Part shown: one piece after another, positions 33,132 through 41,746 of the stretch
Layout: the number at the start of each line of letters is the position of its first letter
How positions within the stretch are numbered: position 1 is the first letter of the stretch
NCBI RefSeq assembly: GCF_001735805.1
Contig: NZ_CP017248.1
Span: 3,534,001 to 3,598,000 of the forward strand
Length of the DNA stretch: 64,000 nt
DNA from: Streptomyces fodineus
GTDB taxonomy: Bacteria > Actinomycetota > Actinomycetes > Streptomycetales > Streptomycetaceae
Direction: 5' to 3'
Notes under the pieces: model-generated
What the model was told of the DNA's origin: nothing
Database searches by the model: none
What the model saw: the letters and a program-made list of their open reading frames with translations, nothing else
Made by a program: the position numbers and the translations under genes

Positions 33132-34252
33132 GCGGTGACGGGCGCCAGGCCGCACGGAGGAGCCCCGGGACCCTCACCGAGGACCCCTGGGGCGGCGTAC
33201 GCCCGTTCTCGATCAAGACAAAGCTGGGCGCGCTGGTCGTCATCGCGGTGCTGATCACCACCGGACTGTCGATCGTCGCGGTGCACACCAAGACCGAGCT
33301 GCGTTTCATCACGGTCTTCTCGATGATCGCCACCCTGCTCATCACGCAGTTCGTGGCGCATTCGCTGACCATGCCGCTGGACGAGATGAACGCGGTGGCA
33401 CGGTCGATCTCCCAGGGCGACTACACCCGCCGGGTGAGCGAGGGCCGCCGGGACGAGCTGGGCGACCTGGCCCAGACGATCAACGTCATGGCGGACGAGC
33501 TGGAGGCCCAGGACCGCCAGCGCAAAGAGCTGGTCGCGAACGTCTCCCATGAGCTGCGCACCCCCATCGCCGGGCTGCGCGCGGTGCTGGAGAACATCGT
33601 CGACGGGGTCACCGAGGCCGACCCCGAGACCATGCGGACGGCCCTGAAGCAGACCGAGCGGCTCGGCCGGCTGGTGGAGACCCTGCTGGACCTGTCCCGG
33701 CTGGACAACGGCGTCGTACCGCTGAAGATGCGCCGTTTCGAGGTGTGGCCGTACCTCTCGGGCGTGCTGAAGGAGGCCAACATGGTGGCCTCGGCGCGCG
33801 CCGGCATCGCCTCCGGCTCCGGCAGCCACACACGCACCGACGTGCATCTGCACCTGGACGTCTCCCCGCCGGAGCTGACCGCCCACGCGGACCCCGAGCG
33901 CATCCACCAGGTGGTCGCCAACCTGATCGACAACGCGGTCAAGCACAGCCCGCCGCACGGCCGGGTGACGGTGAAGGCGCGGCGCGGGCCGCAGCCGGAG
34001 TCGCTGCAGCTGGAGGTCCTGGACGAGGGCCCCGGCATCCCGAGGTCGGAGTGGCACCGGGTGTTCGAGCGGTTCAACCGGGGCGCGGTGACCCGGCCGC
34101 ACGGCCCGGGCAGCGACGGCGGTACGGGGCTGGGGCTGGCGATCGCCCGCTGGGCGGTGGATCTGCACGGTGGCCGGATCGGCGTGGCCGAATCCGAGCG
34201 CGGCTGTCGGATCATCGTCACTCTCCCGGGACTGACTTCCGCCCCAAGTTGA
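33128..34252 (+). CDS. Sensor histidine kinase, partner of the OmpR-type regulator
   Basis: A 374-residue kinase. Two close membrane helices lie near residues 36-52 and 60-80 with almost no extracytoplasmic loop, so it likely senses within the membrane. HAMP follows to about 130, then HisKA with VANVSHELRTP (His141), and HATPase with NLIDNAVKHSPP, DEGPGIP and GTGLGLAIARW. The ATG overlaps the regulator stop by 4 bases. The short sensor region is of the intramembrane-sensing type. Confidence 0.95.
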   Translation: MSGDGRQAARRSPGTLTEDPWGGVRPFSIKTKLGALVVIAVLITTGLSIVAVHTKTELRFITVFSMIATLLITQFVAHSLTMPLDEMNAVARSISQGDYTRRVSEGRRDELGDLAQTINVMADELEAQDRQRKELVANVSHELRTPIAGLRAVLENIVDGVTEADPETMRTALKQTERLGRLVETLLDLSRLDNGVVPLKMRRFEVWPYLSGVLKEANMVASARAGIASGSGSHTRTDVHLHLDVSPPELTAHADPERIHQVVANLIDNAVKHSPPHGRVTVKARRGPQPESLQLEVLDEGPGIPRSEWHRVFERFNRGAVTRPHGPGSDGGTGLGLAIARWAVDLHGGRIGVAESERGCRIIVTLPGLTSAPS

Positions 34253-34555
34253 CGTAAAGTCCGAACCGGAAGCACAAGATCCACGAGCGCCCGCGCCGTT
34301 GCCGGGCAGCTGGACACGTGTGATCAGGGGCAGGCCCGCGCGATCGGTCGGACGAGAACGCGCCGGGCCGGAGCCGGTGCACCTTCTCACATACGGAACC
34401 ACGCTTGTTTCCCGCCATATCAAGCCCTGAAACAAGATTTTCGATGTGACTTACGCGACGATGACCTTGCTCGACCTGACCTTCCCGGCTGTGGAGGCGT
34501 AGCCTTTATTCCCGCTGTCCATCACCTTGTGAAGCGGAAGAGGGCGGTTGCCGCC
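34253..34555. promoter_or_regulatory. Upstream region of kgd
   Basis: About 300 bases without a gene. A candidate promoter is CTGACC (34476-34481), an 18-base spacer and TAGCCT (34500-34505), the latter matching the Streptomyces -10 pattern TAGnnT. The transcript would have a leader of about 45 bases before the GTG start. The assignment is tentative. Confidence 0.35.
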
Positions 34556-37500
34556 GTGTCGCCACAGTCCCCCAGTAACCCGAGCGTCTCCACCGACGAC
34601 CAAGCCGGGAAGAACCCCGCTGCCGCGTTCGGTCCGAACGAGTGGCTCGTCGACGAGATCTATCAGCAGTACCTCCAGGACCCGAATTCGGTAGACCGCG
34701 CCTGGTGGGACTTCTTCGCCGATTACAAGCCGGGTGCTCCTGTCACCCCGGCTGCGGCGGGTACTGCGGCCGCGGGGGCCGCAGAGACCACCACCACGGC
34801 CCCGCAGGCCCAGCCCGCGGCTCCGGCCCCCCAGGCCGCCGCCCCGGCCCCCGCGGCCGCTCCGAAGCCCGCAGCGGCTCCGGCTCCCGCGGCGAAGGCG
34901 GCCGCCCCGGCCCCGGTCAAGCCGGCGCAGCCCGCACAGGCGCCCGCTCAGCCGAAGCCGAAGGCCGCCGCCCCTGCCGCGCAGGCCCCCGAGGGCCCGG
35001 AGCTGATCACGCTGCGCGGCCCGGCCGCCGCGGTCGCGAAGAACATGAACGCCTCGCTGGAGCTGCCGACCGCCACCTCGGTCCGCGCGGTCCCGGTGAA
35101 GCTGCTGTTCGACAACCGCATCGTCATCAACAACCACCTCAAGCGCGCCCGCGGCGGGAAGATCTCCTTCACGCACCTCATCGGGTACGCGATGGTGCAG
35201 GCCATCAAGGCCATGCCGTCGATGAACTGGGCGTTCGGCGAGAAGGACGGAAAGCCGACCCTCATCAAGCCGGCGCACGTCAACCTGGGCCTCGCCATCG
35301 ACCTGGTGAAGCCCAACGGCGACCGCCAGCTGGTCGTCGCGGCCATCAAGAAGGCCGAGACGCTGAACTTCTTCGAGTTCTGGCAGGCCTACGAGGACAT
35401 CGTCCGCCGCGCCCGTGACGGCAAGCTGACGATGGACGACTTCACCGGTGTCACGGTCTCCCTGACCAACCCCGGCGGCCTCGGCACCGTCCACTCCGTG
35501 CCGCGTCTGATGCCCGGCCAGTCCGTGATCATGGGCGTCGGCTCCATGGACTACCCGGCGGAGTTCCAGGGCACCAGCCAGGACACCCTGAACAAACTCG
35601 GCATCTCGAAGGTCATGACGCTCACGTCGACCTACGACCACCGGGTGATCCAGGGCGCCGCCTCCGGCGAGTTCCTGCGCCAGGTCGCGAACCTGCTCCT
35701 CGGCGAGAACGGCTTCTACGACGACATCTTCGAGGCCCTGCGGATTCCGTACGAGCCGGTCCGCTGGCTCAAGGACATCGACGCCAGCCACGACGACGAC
35801 GTCACCAAGGCCGCCCGTGTCTTCGAGCTGATCCACTCCTACCGGGTCCGCGGCCACGTCATGGCCGACACCGACCCGCTGGAGTACCGCCAGCGCAAGC
35901 ACCCCGACCTGGACATCGTCGAGCACGGCCTCACCCTGTGGGACCTGGAGCGCGAGTTCGCCGTCGGCGGCTTCGCCGGCAAGTCGATGATGAAGCTGCG
36001 CGACATCCTCGGCGTGCTGCGCGACTCGTACTGCCGCACCACCGGCATCGAGTTCATGCACATCCAGGACCCCAAGCAGCGCAAGTGGATCCAGGACCGG
36101 GTCGAGCGCGGCCACTCCAAGCCGGAGCGCGAGGAGCAGCTGCGCATCCTGCGCCGGCTGAACGCGGCGGAGGCCTTCGAAACCTTCCTGCAGACGAAGT
36201 ACGTCGGCCAGAAGCGCTTCTCCCTGGAGGGCGGCGAGTCCGTCATCCCGCTGCTGGACGCGGTCATCGACTCCGCGGCCGAGTCCCGCCTGGACGAGGT
36301 CGTCATCGGCATGGCCCACCGCGGCCGCCTGAACGTCCTCGCCAACATCGTCGGCAAGTCGTACGCGCAGATCTTCCGCGAGTTCGAGGGCAACCTCGAC
36401 CCGAAGTCGATGCACGGCTCCGGCGACGTGAAGTACCACCTGGGCGCCGAGGGCACCTTCACCGGCCTCGACGGCGAGCAGATCAAGGTCTCGCTGGTCG
36501 CCAACCCCTCCCACCTGGAGGCGGTCGACCCGGTCCTGGAGGGCGTCGCCCGCGCCAAGCAGGACATCATCAACAAGGGCGGCACGGACTTCACGGTCCT
36601 GCCGGTGGCGATCCACGGCGACGCGGCCTTCGCGGGCCAGGGCGTGGTGGCCGAGACCCTGAACATGTCGCAGCTGCGCGGCTACCGCACCGGCGGCACG
36701 GTCCACGTCGTCATCAACAACCAGGTCGGCTTCACCGCGGCCCCCGAGTCCTCGCGTTCCTCCATGTACGCGACGGACGTGGCCCGCATGATCGAGGCCC
36801 CGATCTTCCACGTGAACGGCGACGACCCGGAGGCCGTGGTCCGCGTCGCGCGTCTGGCCTTCGAGTTCCGCCAGGCGTTCAACAAGGACGTGGTGATCGA
36901 CCTCATCTGCTACCGCCGCCGCGGTCACAACGAGTCGGACAACCCGGCCTTCACCCAGCCGCTGATGTACGACCTGATCGACAAGAAGCGCTCGGTGCGC
37001 AAGCTCTACACCGAGTCCCTGATCGGTCGCGGCGACATCACCCTGGAAGAGGCCGAGCAGGCCCTGCAGGACTACCAGGGCCAGCTGGAGAAGGTCTTCA
37101 CCGAGGTCCGCGAGGCCACCTCGCAGCCGGCCCCCGGTGACACCCACGCGCCGCAGGACGGCTTCCCGGTCGCGGTCCCGACCGCGATCTCCGCCGAGGT
37201 CGTCAAGCGGATCGCCGAGTCCCAGGTCAACGTCCCGGACTCCATCACCGTCCACCCGCGACTGCAGCCGCAGCTGCAGCGCCGCGCGTCGATGGTCGAG
37301 GACGGCACGATCGACTGGGGCATGGGCGAGACCCTCGCCATCGGCTCCCTGCTGCTGGAGGGCACCCCGGTCCGCCTCGCGGGCCAGGACTCCCAGCGCG
37401 GCACCTTCGGCCAGCGCCACGCGGTGCTGATCGACCGGGAGACCGGCGAGGAGTACACCCCGCTGCAGTACCTCTCCGACGACCAGGCCCGCCTGAACGT

Positions 37501-38359
37501 CTACAACTCCCTGCTCTCCGAGTACGCGGCGATGGGCTTCGAGTACGGCTACTCGCTGGCCCGTCCCGAGTCGCTCGTGATGTGGGAGGCGCAGTTCGGC
37601 GATTTCACCAACGGCGCGCAGACGGTCGTCGACGAGTTCATCTCCTCGGCCGAGCAGAAGTGGGGCCAGACCAGCGGTGTGGTCCTGCTCCTCCCGCACG
37701 GCTACGAGGGCCAGGGCCCGGACCACTCGTCCGCGCGCCCGGAGCGGTTCCTCCAGCTCTGCGCCCAGAACAACATGACGGTCGCGATGCCGACGCTCCC
37801 GTCGAACTACTTCCACCTCCTGCGGTGGCAGGTGCACAACCCGCACCACAAGCCGCTGATCGTCTTCACCCCGAAGTCGATGCTGCGTCTGAAGGCCGCG
37901 GCCTCGAAGGCGGAGGAGTTCACGAGCGGCGAGTTCCGCCCGGTCATCGGCGACAGCTCGGTCGACCCGGCCGCCGTCCGCAAGGTCGTCTTCTGCGCCG
38001 GCAAGGTCTACTACGACCTGGAGGCCGAGCGGCAGAAGCGCGGCGCGACCGACACGGCGATCATCCGCATCGAGCGCCTGTACCCGCTGCCGGGTGCGGA
38101 GCTCCAGGCGGAGATCAAGAAGTACCCGAACGCCGAGAAATACCTGTGGGCGCAGGAGGAGCCGGCGAACCAGGGTGCCTGGCCGTTCATCGCGCTCAAC
38201 CTGATCGACCACCTGGACCTGGCGGTCGGCGCGGACATCCCGGCCGGCGAGCGGCTGCGGCGCATCTCGCGTCCGCACGGCTCGTCCCCGGCGGTGGGTT
38301 CGGCCAAGCGCCACCAGGCGGAGCAGGAGCAGCTGGTGCGTGAGGTCTTCGAGGCGTAG
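34556..38359 (+). CDS. kgd: Multifunctional 2-oxoglutarate decarboxylase/dehydrogenase E1 with E2 succinyltransferase domain
   Basis: A 1267-residue TCA-cycle enzyme of the actinobacterial Kgd/OdhA type. The N-terminal segment (VDEIYQQYLQDPNSVDRAWWDFFADY) is followed by a long Ala/Pro-rich linker, an E2-like acyltransferase domain (about residues 150-390, with STYDHRVIQGAASGEFL containing the DHR motif) and the thiamine-diphosphate E1 region (about 400-1267, GMAHRGRLNVLANIVGK, HGDAAFAGQG, YRRRGHNESDNP, RPERFLQLC). It converts 2-oxoglutarate to succinyl-dihydrolipoamide or succinic semialdehyde. The GTG start gives VSPQSPSNPSVS, as in homologues. The short FHA-binding N-terminal part suggests OdhI/GarA-type control. 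A strong terminator follows. Confidence 0.97.
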   Translation: MSPQSPSNPSVSTDDQAGKNPAAAFGPNEWLVDEIYQQYLQDPNSVDRAWWDFFADYKPGAPVTPAAAGTAAAGAAETTTTAPQAQPAAPAPQAAAPAPAAAPKPAAAPAPAAKAAAPAPVKPAQPAQAPAQPKPKAAAPAAQAPEGPELITLRGPAAAVAKNMNASLELPTATSVRAVPVKLLFDNRIVINNHLKRARGGKISFTHLIGYAMVQAIKAMPSMNWAFGEKDGKPTLIKPAHVNLGLAIDLVKPNGDRQLVVAAIKKAETLNFFEFWQAYEDIVRRARDGKLTMDDFTGVTVSLTNPGGLGTVHSVPRLMPGQSVIMGVGSMDYPAEFQGTSQDTLNKLGISKVMTLTSTYDHRVIQGAASGEFLRQVANLLLGENGFYDDIFEALRIPYEPVRWLKDIDASHDDDVTKAARVFELIHSYRVRGHVMADTDPLEYRQRKHPDLDIVEHGLTLWDLEREFAVGGFAGKSMMKLRDILGVLRDSYCRTTGIEFMHIQDPKQRKWIQDRVERGHSKPEREEQLRILRRLNAAEAFETFLQTKYVGQKRFSLEGGESVIPLLDAVIDSAAESRLDEVVIGMAHRGRLNVLANIVGKSYAQIFREFEGNLDPKSMHGSGDVKYHLGAEGTFTGLDGEQIKVSLVANPSHLEAVDPVLEGVARAKQDIINKGGTDFTVLPVAIHGDAAFAGQGVVAETLNMSQLRGYRTGGTVHVVINNQVGFTAAPESSRSSMYATDVARMIEAPIFHVNGDDPEAVVRVARLAFEFRQAFNKDVVIDLICYRRRGHNESDNPAFTQPLMYDLIDKKRSVRKLYTESLIGRGDITLEEAEQALQDYQGQLEKVFTEVREATSQPAPGDTHAPQDGFPVAVPTAISAEVVKRIAESQVNVPDSITVHPRLQPQLQRRASMVEDGTIDWGMGETLAIGSLLLEGTPVRLAGQDSQRGTFGQRHAVLIDRETGEEYTPLQYLSDDQARLNVYNSLLSEYAAMGFEYGYSLARPESLVMWEAQFGDFTNGAQTVVDEFISSAEQKWGQTSGVVLLLPHGYEGQGPDHSSARPERFLQLCAQNNMTVAMPTLPSNYFHLLRWQVHNPHHKPLIVFTPKSMLRLKAAASKAEEFTSGEFRPVIGDSSVDPAAVRKVVFCAGKVYYDLEAERQKRGATDTAIIRIERLYPLPGAELQAEIKKYPNAEKYLWAQEEPANQGAWPFIALNLIDHLDLAVGADIPAGERLRRISRPHGSSPAVGSAKRHQAEQEQLVREVFEA

Positions 38360-38384
38360 GCCTCCGGCGGTTCAGCCGAGAATT

Positions 38385-38424
38385 GGGCCCGGCCCCGAGT
38401 TCACAGTGACTCGGGGCCGGGCCC
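38385..38424. terminator. Bidirectional terminator after kgd
   Basis: A perfect 16-bp stem, GGGCCCGGCCCCGAGT with ACTCGGGGCCGGGCCC, has an 8-base loop (TCACAGTG). It separates kgd from the convergent DUF6104 gene. Confidence 0.85.
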
Positions 38425-38452
38425 TTCGCCTACCCACGGGGGTGGTCGGCCC

Positions 38453-38632
38453 CTACTCGTCGTCCTCGTCGTCCAGCCGTGCCAGCCAGGTCGCCAGCCG
38501 CTCCACCGGCACCTCGAAATCCGGGTTGAGATCGACGAACGTCCTCAGCTGCTCGGCGAGCCACTCGAAGGTGACCTCCTCCTCGCCGCGCCGCTTCTCC
38601 AGTTCCTCGATGCCACGGTCGGTGAAATACAA
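38453..38632 (-). CDS. DUF6104 family small acidic protein (59 aa)
   Basis: The product begins LYFTDRGIEELEKRRGEEEVTF, continues EWLAEQLRTFVDLNPDFEVPVERLATWLARL and ends in DDEDDE. This is the short conserved Streptomyces family next to kgd. The TTG start at 38632 is preceded by AGGAG with 6-base spacing, so the leucine codon is a plausible start. The protein is cytoplasmic, helical and acidic. The function is unknown. Confidence 0.85.
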   Translation of the reverse strand: MYFTDRGIEELEKRRGEEEVTFEWLAEQLRTFVDLNPDFEVPVERLATWLARLDDEDDE

Positions 38633-38719
38633 CTCTCGCTCCTGATGGGGACGGGTCTACCTCTCAAGGGTAGGGCGTGTCCCGGTCGTGGAGGCTTCGC
38701 AGGCTTGACTTCCGGCGGC

Positions 38720-38758
38720 CACGATATATCGTGTTTCTCAGAGAACGCGATATGACGT
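38720..38758 (+). promoter_or_regulatory. Two PadR-type operators ahead of the DUF4097/PadR operon
   Basis: A perfect 14-bp palindrome CACGATATATCGTG (38720-38733) is followed 13 bases on by a degenerate copy GCGATATGACGT (38747-38758, 9 of 12 bases shared with ACGATATATCGT). Both lie 30-68 bases before the DUF4097 start, in promoter position. AT-rich palindromes of this kind are typical PadR operators and suggest autoregulation by the downstream padR gene. Confidence 0.75.
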
Positions 38759-38787
38759 GTCGCGACGTGCCTGGCCGAGGAGTTCCC

Positions 38788-39780
38788 ATGCCCGAGTGGT
38801 CCGTCACCGAGCCCCAGAAGCTGACCTTCGACACCCGTGTGAGCGACCTCCAGGTCCGTATCGTCAACGGAACGGTGAACGTCGTGGGCACGGACGAAGG
38901 TCCCGCCCGCCTCGAAGTCTCGGAGATCGAAGGCCCGCCCCTGGTGGTCACCCAGAGCGGGGACACCCTCACGGTGGCCTACGACGACCTGCCCTGGAAG
39001 GGCTTCCTGAAGTGGCTCGACCGCAAGGGCTGGCGGCGCAGCGCCGTCATCTCCCTGGCGGTGCCCGCCGACACCCGCGTGGAGGTCGGCGTGGTCGGCG
39101 CCGGCGCGGTCGTCTCCGGCGTCCGCGGCCCCGCGGTGATCAAGGGCGTGACCGGCGACACCACCCTCGTCGGCGTCTCGGGCCCGGTCCGCGCGGACAC
39201 CGTGTCGGGGAACGTGGAAGCCCAGGCGGTCACCGGCGACCTCCGGTTCAACTCGGTCTCGGGGGACCTGACCGTGGTCGAGGGCTCCGGCCGCTCCGTC
39301 CGCGCCGACTCCGTCAGCGGCTCCATGATCGTGGACCTGGACCCGGACGGCCCCACCGAGGTCAGCCTCACCAGCGTCTCCGGCGAGATCGCCATCCGCC
39401 TGCCCCACCCGGGAGACGCCGAGGTGGAGGCGAACACCGCGAGCGGCACGATCTCCAACGCCTTCGACGGCCTGCGGGTGCACGGCCAGTGGGGCGCCCA
39501 CAAGATCACCGGCCGCCTCGGCGCGGGCACGGGCAGGCTCCGGGCCACCACGGTCTCCGGCTCGATCGCCCTGCTGCGCCGCCCACCGCGCGAGGACGAA
39601 CCGGACACCCCGGCGGACTTCGGGCCCGCCGAGCCCTCCGAGCCCGTGCAGACCCCCGGCGCCGCCCCCGCCGACGGCACGCAGGCCGCCCCGGGGGACA
39701 ATTCCGTCTCCGGCCGGGGCGCCGACGCCTGCGACGGCGACGCCCCGGCCGACGGCACGACCGACAAGAAGGTGCTCTGA
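38788..39780 (+). CDS. DUF4097 family beta-strand repeat protein
   Basis: A 330-residue protein. Residues about 5-290 form short beta strands repeated every 18-20 residues: RADTVSGNVEAQAVTG, RFNSVSGDLTVVEGSG, RADSVSGSMIVDLD, LTSVSGEIAIRLP, each with the VSG/SG turn of the DUF4097 right-handed beta helix. A disordered Pro/Ala/Asp-rich tail follows. It lacks a signal peptide. The ATG follows CGAGGAG. It forms an operon with the PadR gene, and in Streptomyces such pairs are thought to work together in envelope stress. The function is not settled. Confidence 0.85.
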   Translation: MPEWSVTEPQKLTFDTRVSDLQVRIVNGTVNVVGTDEGPARLEVSEIEGPPLVVTQSGDTLTVAYDDLPWKGFLKWLDRKGWRRSAVISLAVPADTRVEVGVVGAGAVVSGVRGPAVIKGVTGDTTLVGVSGPVRADTVSGNVEAQAVTGDLRFNSVSGDLTVVEGSGRSVRADSVSGSMIVDLDPDGPTEVSLTSVSGEIAIRLPHPGDAEVEANTASGTISNAFDGLRVHGQWGAHKITGRLGAGTGRLRATTVSGSIALLRRPPREDEPDTPADFGPAEPSEPVQTPGAAPADGTQAAPGDNSVSGRGADACDGDAPADGTTDKKVL

Positions 39781-39781
39781 C

Positions 39782-40815
39782 ATGCCCCCGTCTTCGCCCA
39801 CGGGCGCCTCCGCCTGTACCTGCTCAAGCTGCTCGACGAGGCCCCGCGCCACGGCTACGAGGTGATCAGGCTCCTCGAGGAGCGCTTCCAGGGGCTGTAC
39901 GCCCCCTCGGCGGGCACGGTCTACCCCCGGCTGGCCAAGCTGGAGGCCGAGGGCCTGGTCAGGCACACCACAGAGGGCGGCCGCAAGGTGTACGCCATCA
40001 CGGACGCCGGCCGCGCCGAACTGGCCGAGCGCAGTGGCGAGTTGGCCGACCTGGAGCTGGAGATCCGCGAGTCGGTCGCGGAACTGGCCGCCGAGATAAG
40101 GGCCGACGTGCGCGGCGCGGCCGGGGATCTGCGCCGCGAGATGCGCGAAGCCGCGTCCGAGGCCCGCCGGGGCGCGAAGACGGGCGGCACGGGACCCTTC
40201 GGGGAGTACGGCGACCTCACCGACAAGGAGGCCTGGCGGGCCGCCAAGGAGGAGATGCGCCGGGTCAAGCAGGAGTGGAAGGAACAGGCCCGCCGCGCCA
40301 AGGACGAGAGCCGCCGGGCCCGTGAGGAGGCCCAGCAGGCCCGCCGCCAGGCCCAGGAGGCGCAGGCACGGGCCCGGGCCCAGGCCCAGGAGGAGATGCA
40401 GCGCATCGCCCGCCGGGTCCAGGACCGGGTCCAGGACCACTTCACCCACGGCGACTGGCCGACGGGCGTCCGCGAGGGCCTGTCCGAACTGGCCAGGGAA
40501 CTGGGCGACTTCGGCAAGAACTGGACCTCCCCCCGCCCGGCCGAGGAGCGGACCCCCGGCCCCACAGCCCCGGCCCCGCACTACGTCTCGCCCGCCGAGG
40601 ACTTCCCGGCCGAGTACGAACCCTCCTGGGCGCACGAGGACCTCACCGGCGACCCCGCCCGGGCCCTGGACCGCCTCCTGGACCGCTTCCGCGACGACAT
40701 CCGCGACACGGCCCGCGACCACGGAGTCACCGAGTCCCAGCTCCAGGACGCCCGCCGCCACCTGTCGACGACAGCGGCCCGCATCGGCGCGCTCCTGCGA
40801 GCGCCGAAGCCCTGA
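39782..40815 (+). CDS. PadR-family transcriptional regulator, apparent frameshift at codon 3
   Basis: The protein reads FAHGRLRLYLLKLLDEAPRHGYEVIRLLEERF, then YAPSAGTVYPRLAKLEAEGLVRHTTEGGRKVYAITDAGRAEL, a PadR winged helix, then a long charged coiled coil (about residues 80-250, KQEWKEQARRAKDESRRAREE) and a C-terminal helical domain. As sequenced the ATG at 39782 is followed by five C, which puts it out of frame. Six C would restore MPPVFAHGRLRLYLLK. Otherwise the first usable in-frame start is GTG at 39862, which would lose half of the DNA-binding domain. The intact form of about 345 residues matches the family. It probably represses the upstream operon. Confidence 0.8.
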
Positions 40816-40855
40816 CCCCGGAGGGGAGCGGGCGGGGTGCGGGCCGGCCGGTGCC

Positions 40856-41422
40856 TCAGCCGGCCTGCGCCTCTCCCGCCGTGTACAGCACGCGGGTCAG
40901 CGACTCGTACGTCACCCCGTGGTCGGCCAGCACCTCGGCCGGTACGCCCGGTAGCACGGTGAGGGCCAGCAGGAGGTGCTCGTCGCCGATGTGCCGGTCG
41001 CGGTGGGCGAGGGCGACCCGCAGGGACTTCTCCAGCACCGCCTTCGCGCCCCGGCTGAAACCCGGCCGGCGCCCAGGCCACCGGCCCCCACCCTTCCCCT
41101 CGCCGGACATCGCTCCGACGCCGTGCACCTCCTCGACCCGGGCGACGATCTCCGAGACGTCGATGCCCAGCCCCGCCAGGGCATCGGCCTCGGCCCGGGT
41201 CAGCCCGGCGCGCCGCCGCGCCTGGGACAGGGCCTCCCGCACCGACCCGCGGCGCTCGGCAAGTCCGAGCGCGCCCAGCGCGAAGGAGGCGCGGCTGCCC
41301 TCGCGTTCCAGGAGGGCGAGCAGCACATGCTCGGCGTCGACGGTCCGGGCCCCGGTGCGCACAGAGTCCTTCACCGCGCCCTCCACGACCTCGCGGGCGT
41401 CCTTGGTGAAGCGTTCGAACAT
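40856..41422 (-). CDS. Clp N-terminal domain protein (ClpN-like)
   Basis: A 188-residue cytoplasmic protein, MFERFTKDAREVVEGAVKDSVRTGARTVDAEHVLLALLEREG, with two Clp_N repeats of the type that binds substrates or adaptors in ClpC/ClpA. There is no ATPase domain, so it may act as an adaptor or decoy. A Gly/Arg-rich linker (GKGGGRWPGRRPGFSRG) joins the repeats. The start is in the ATGATG that overlaps the stop of the upstream HTH gene; the second ATG (41422) has the better spacing to GGGAGG. Confidence 0.8.
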   Translation of the reverse strand: MFERFTKDAREVVEGAVKDSVRTGARTVDAEHVLLALLEREGSRASFALGALGLAERRGSVREALSQARRRAGLTRAEADALAGLGIDVSEIVARVEEVHGVGAMSGEGKGGGRWPGRRPGFSRGAKAVLEKSLRVALAHRDRHIGDEHLLLALTVLPGVPAEVLADHGVTYESLTRVLYTAGEAQAG

Positions 41423-41631
41423 CATTGCCTCCCGTACTTCTTGTGCACGGCCTGCCTGCTGACACCGAGCTCCGCGGCGATCTCCTGCCACGACCAGCCC
41501 TGATTGCGCGCACTGCGCACCTGCACCGCCTCCAGCTGCTCCAGCAGCCTGCGCAGTGCGGCCACGGCCCGCAGTCCGACCCGCGGATCACGGTCGCCGG
41601 CGCGCTCGGCGAGATCGGTTGCCTCGGTCAT
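41422..41631 (-). CDS. Small HTH transcriptional regulator (69 aa)
   Basis: A 69-residue protein whose C-terminal half is a helix-turn-helix: WSWQEIAAELGVSRQAVHKKYGRQ, as in sigma-like or Sox-type small regulators. The N-terminal half is a helical, Leu-rich dimer-like segment (ALRRLLEQLEAVQVRSA). It overlaps the ClpN-like gene and forms an operon with it. Its ATG lies directly behind two identical palindromes, described separately, so it very likely represses its own operon. Confidence 0.85.
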   Translation of the reverse strand: MTEATDLAERAGDRDPRVGLRAVAALRRLLEQLEAVQVRSARNQGWSWQEIAAELGVSRQAVHKKYGRQ

Positions 41632-41634
41632 GAT

Positions 41635-41678
41635 GTCAACCTACGTTGACATCATCTCCCATGTCAACCGAGGTTGAC
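41635..41678 (-). promoter_or_regulatory. Two GTCAAC-N4-GTTGAC operators
   Basis: Perfect inverted repeats GTCAACCTACGTTGAC (41635-41650) and GTCAACCGAGGTTGAC (41663-41678) lie 28 bases apart centre to centre, upstream of the HTH start on the minus strand. The 28-base spacing is not a whole number of helical turns, yet the same arms in both sites point to one regulator, most likely the 69-aa HTH protein itself. Confidence 0.85.
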
Positions 41679-41746
41679 ACTCCGGGCACGCGAAAGGGCG
41701 GGCCCGGACACCCGGACCCGCCCGCCGACGGCCCTCCCGATGGACC

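Noticed and set aside
34451..38314. 1287-codon open frame on the minus strand opposite kgd
   Set aside because: It is a mirror of kgd caused by high GC codon use; the composition is Arg/Val/Asp/Leu-rich without family motifs, and kgd itself is beyond doubt.
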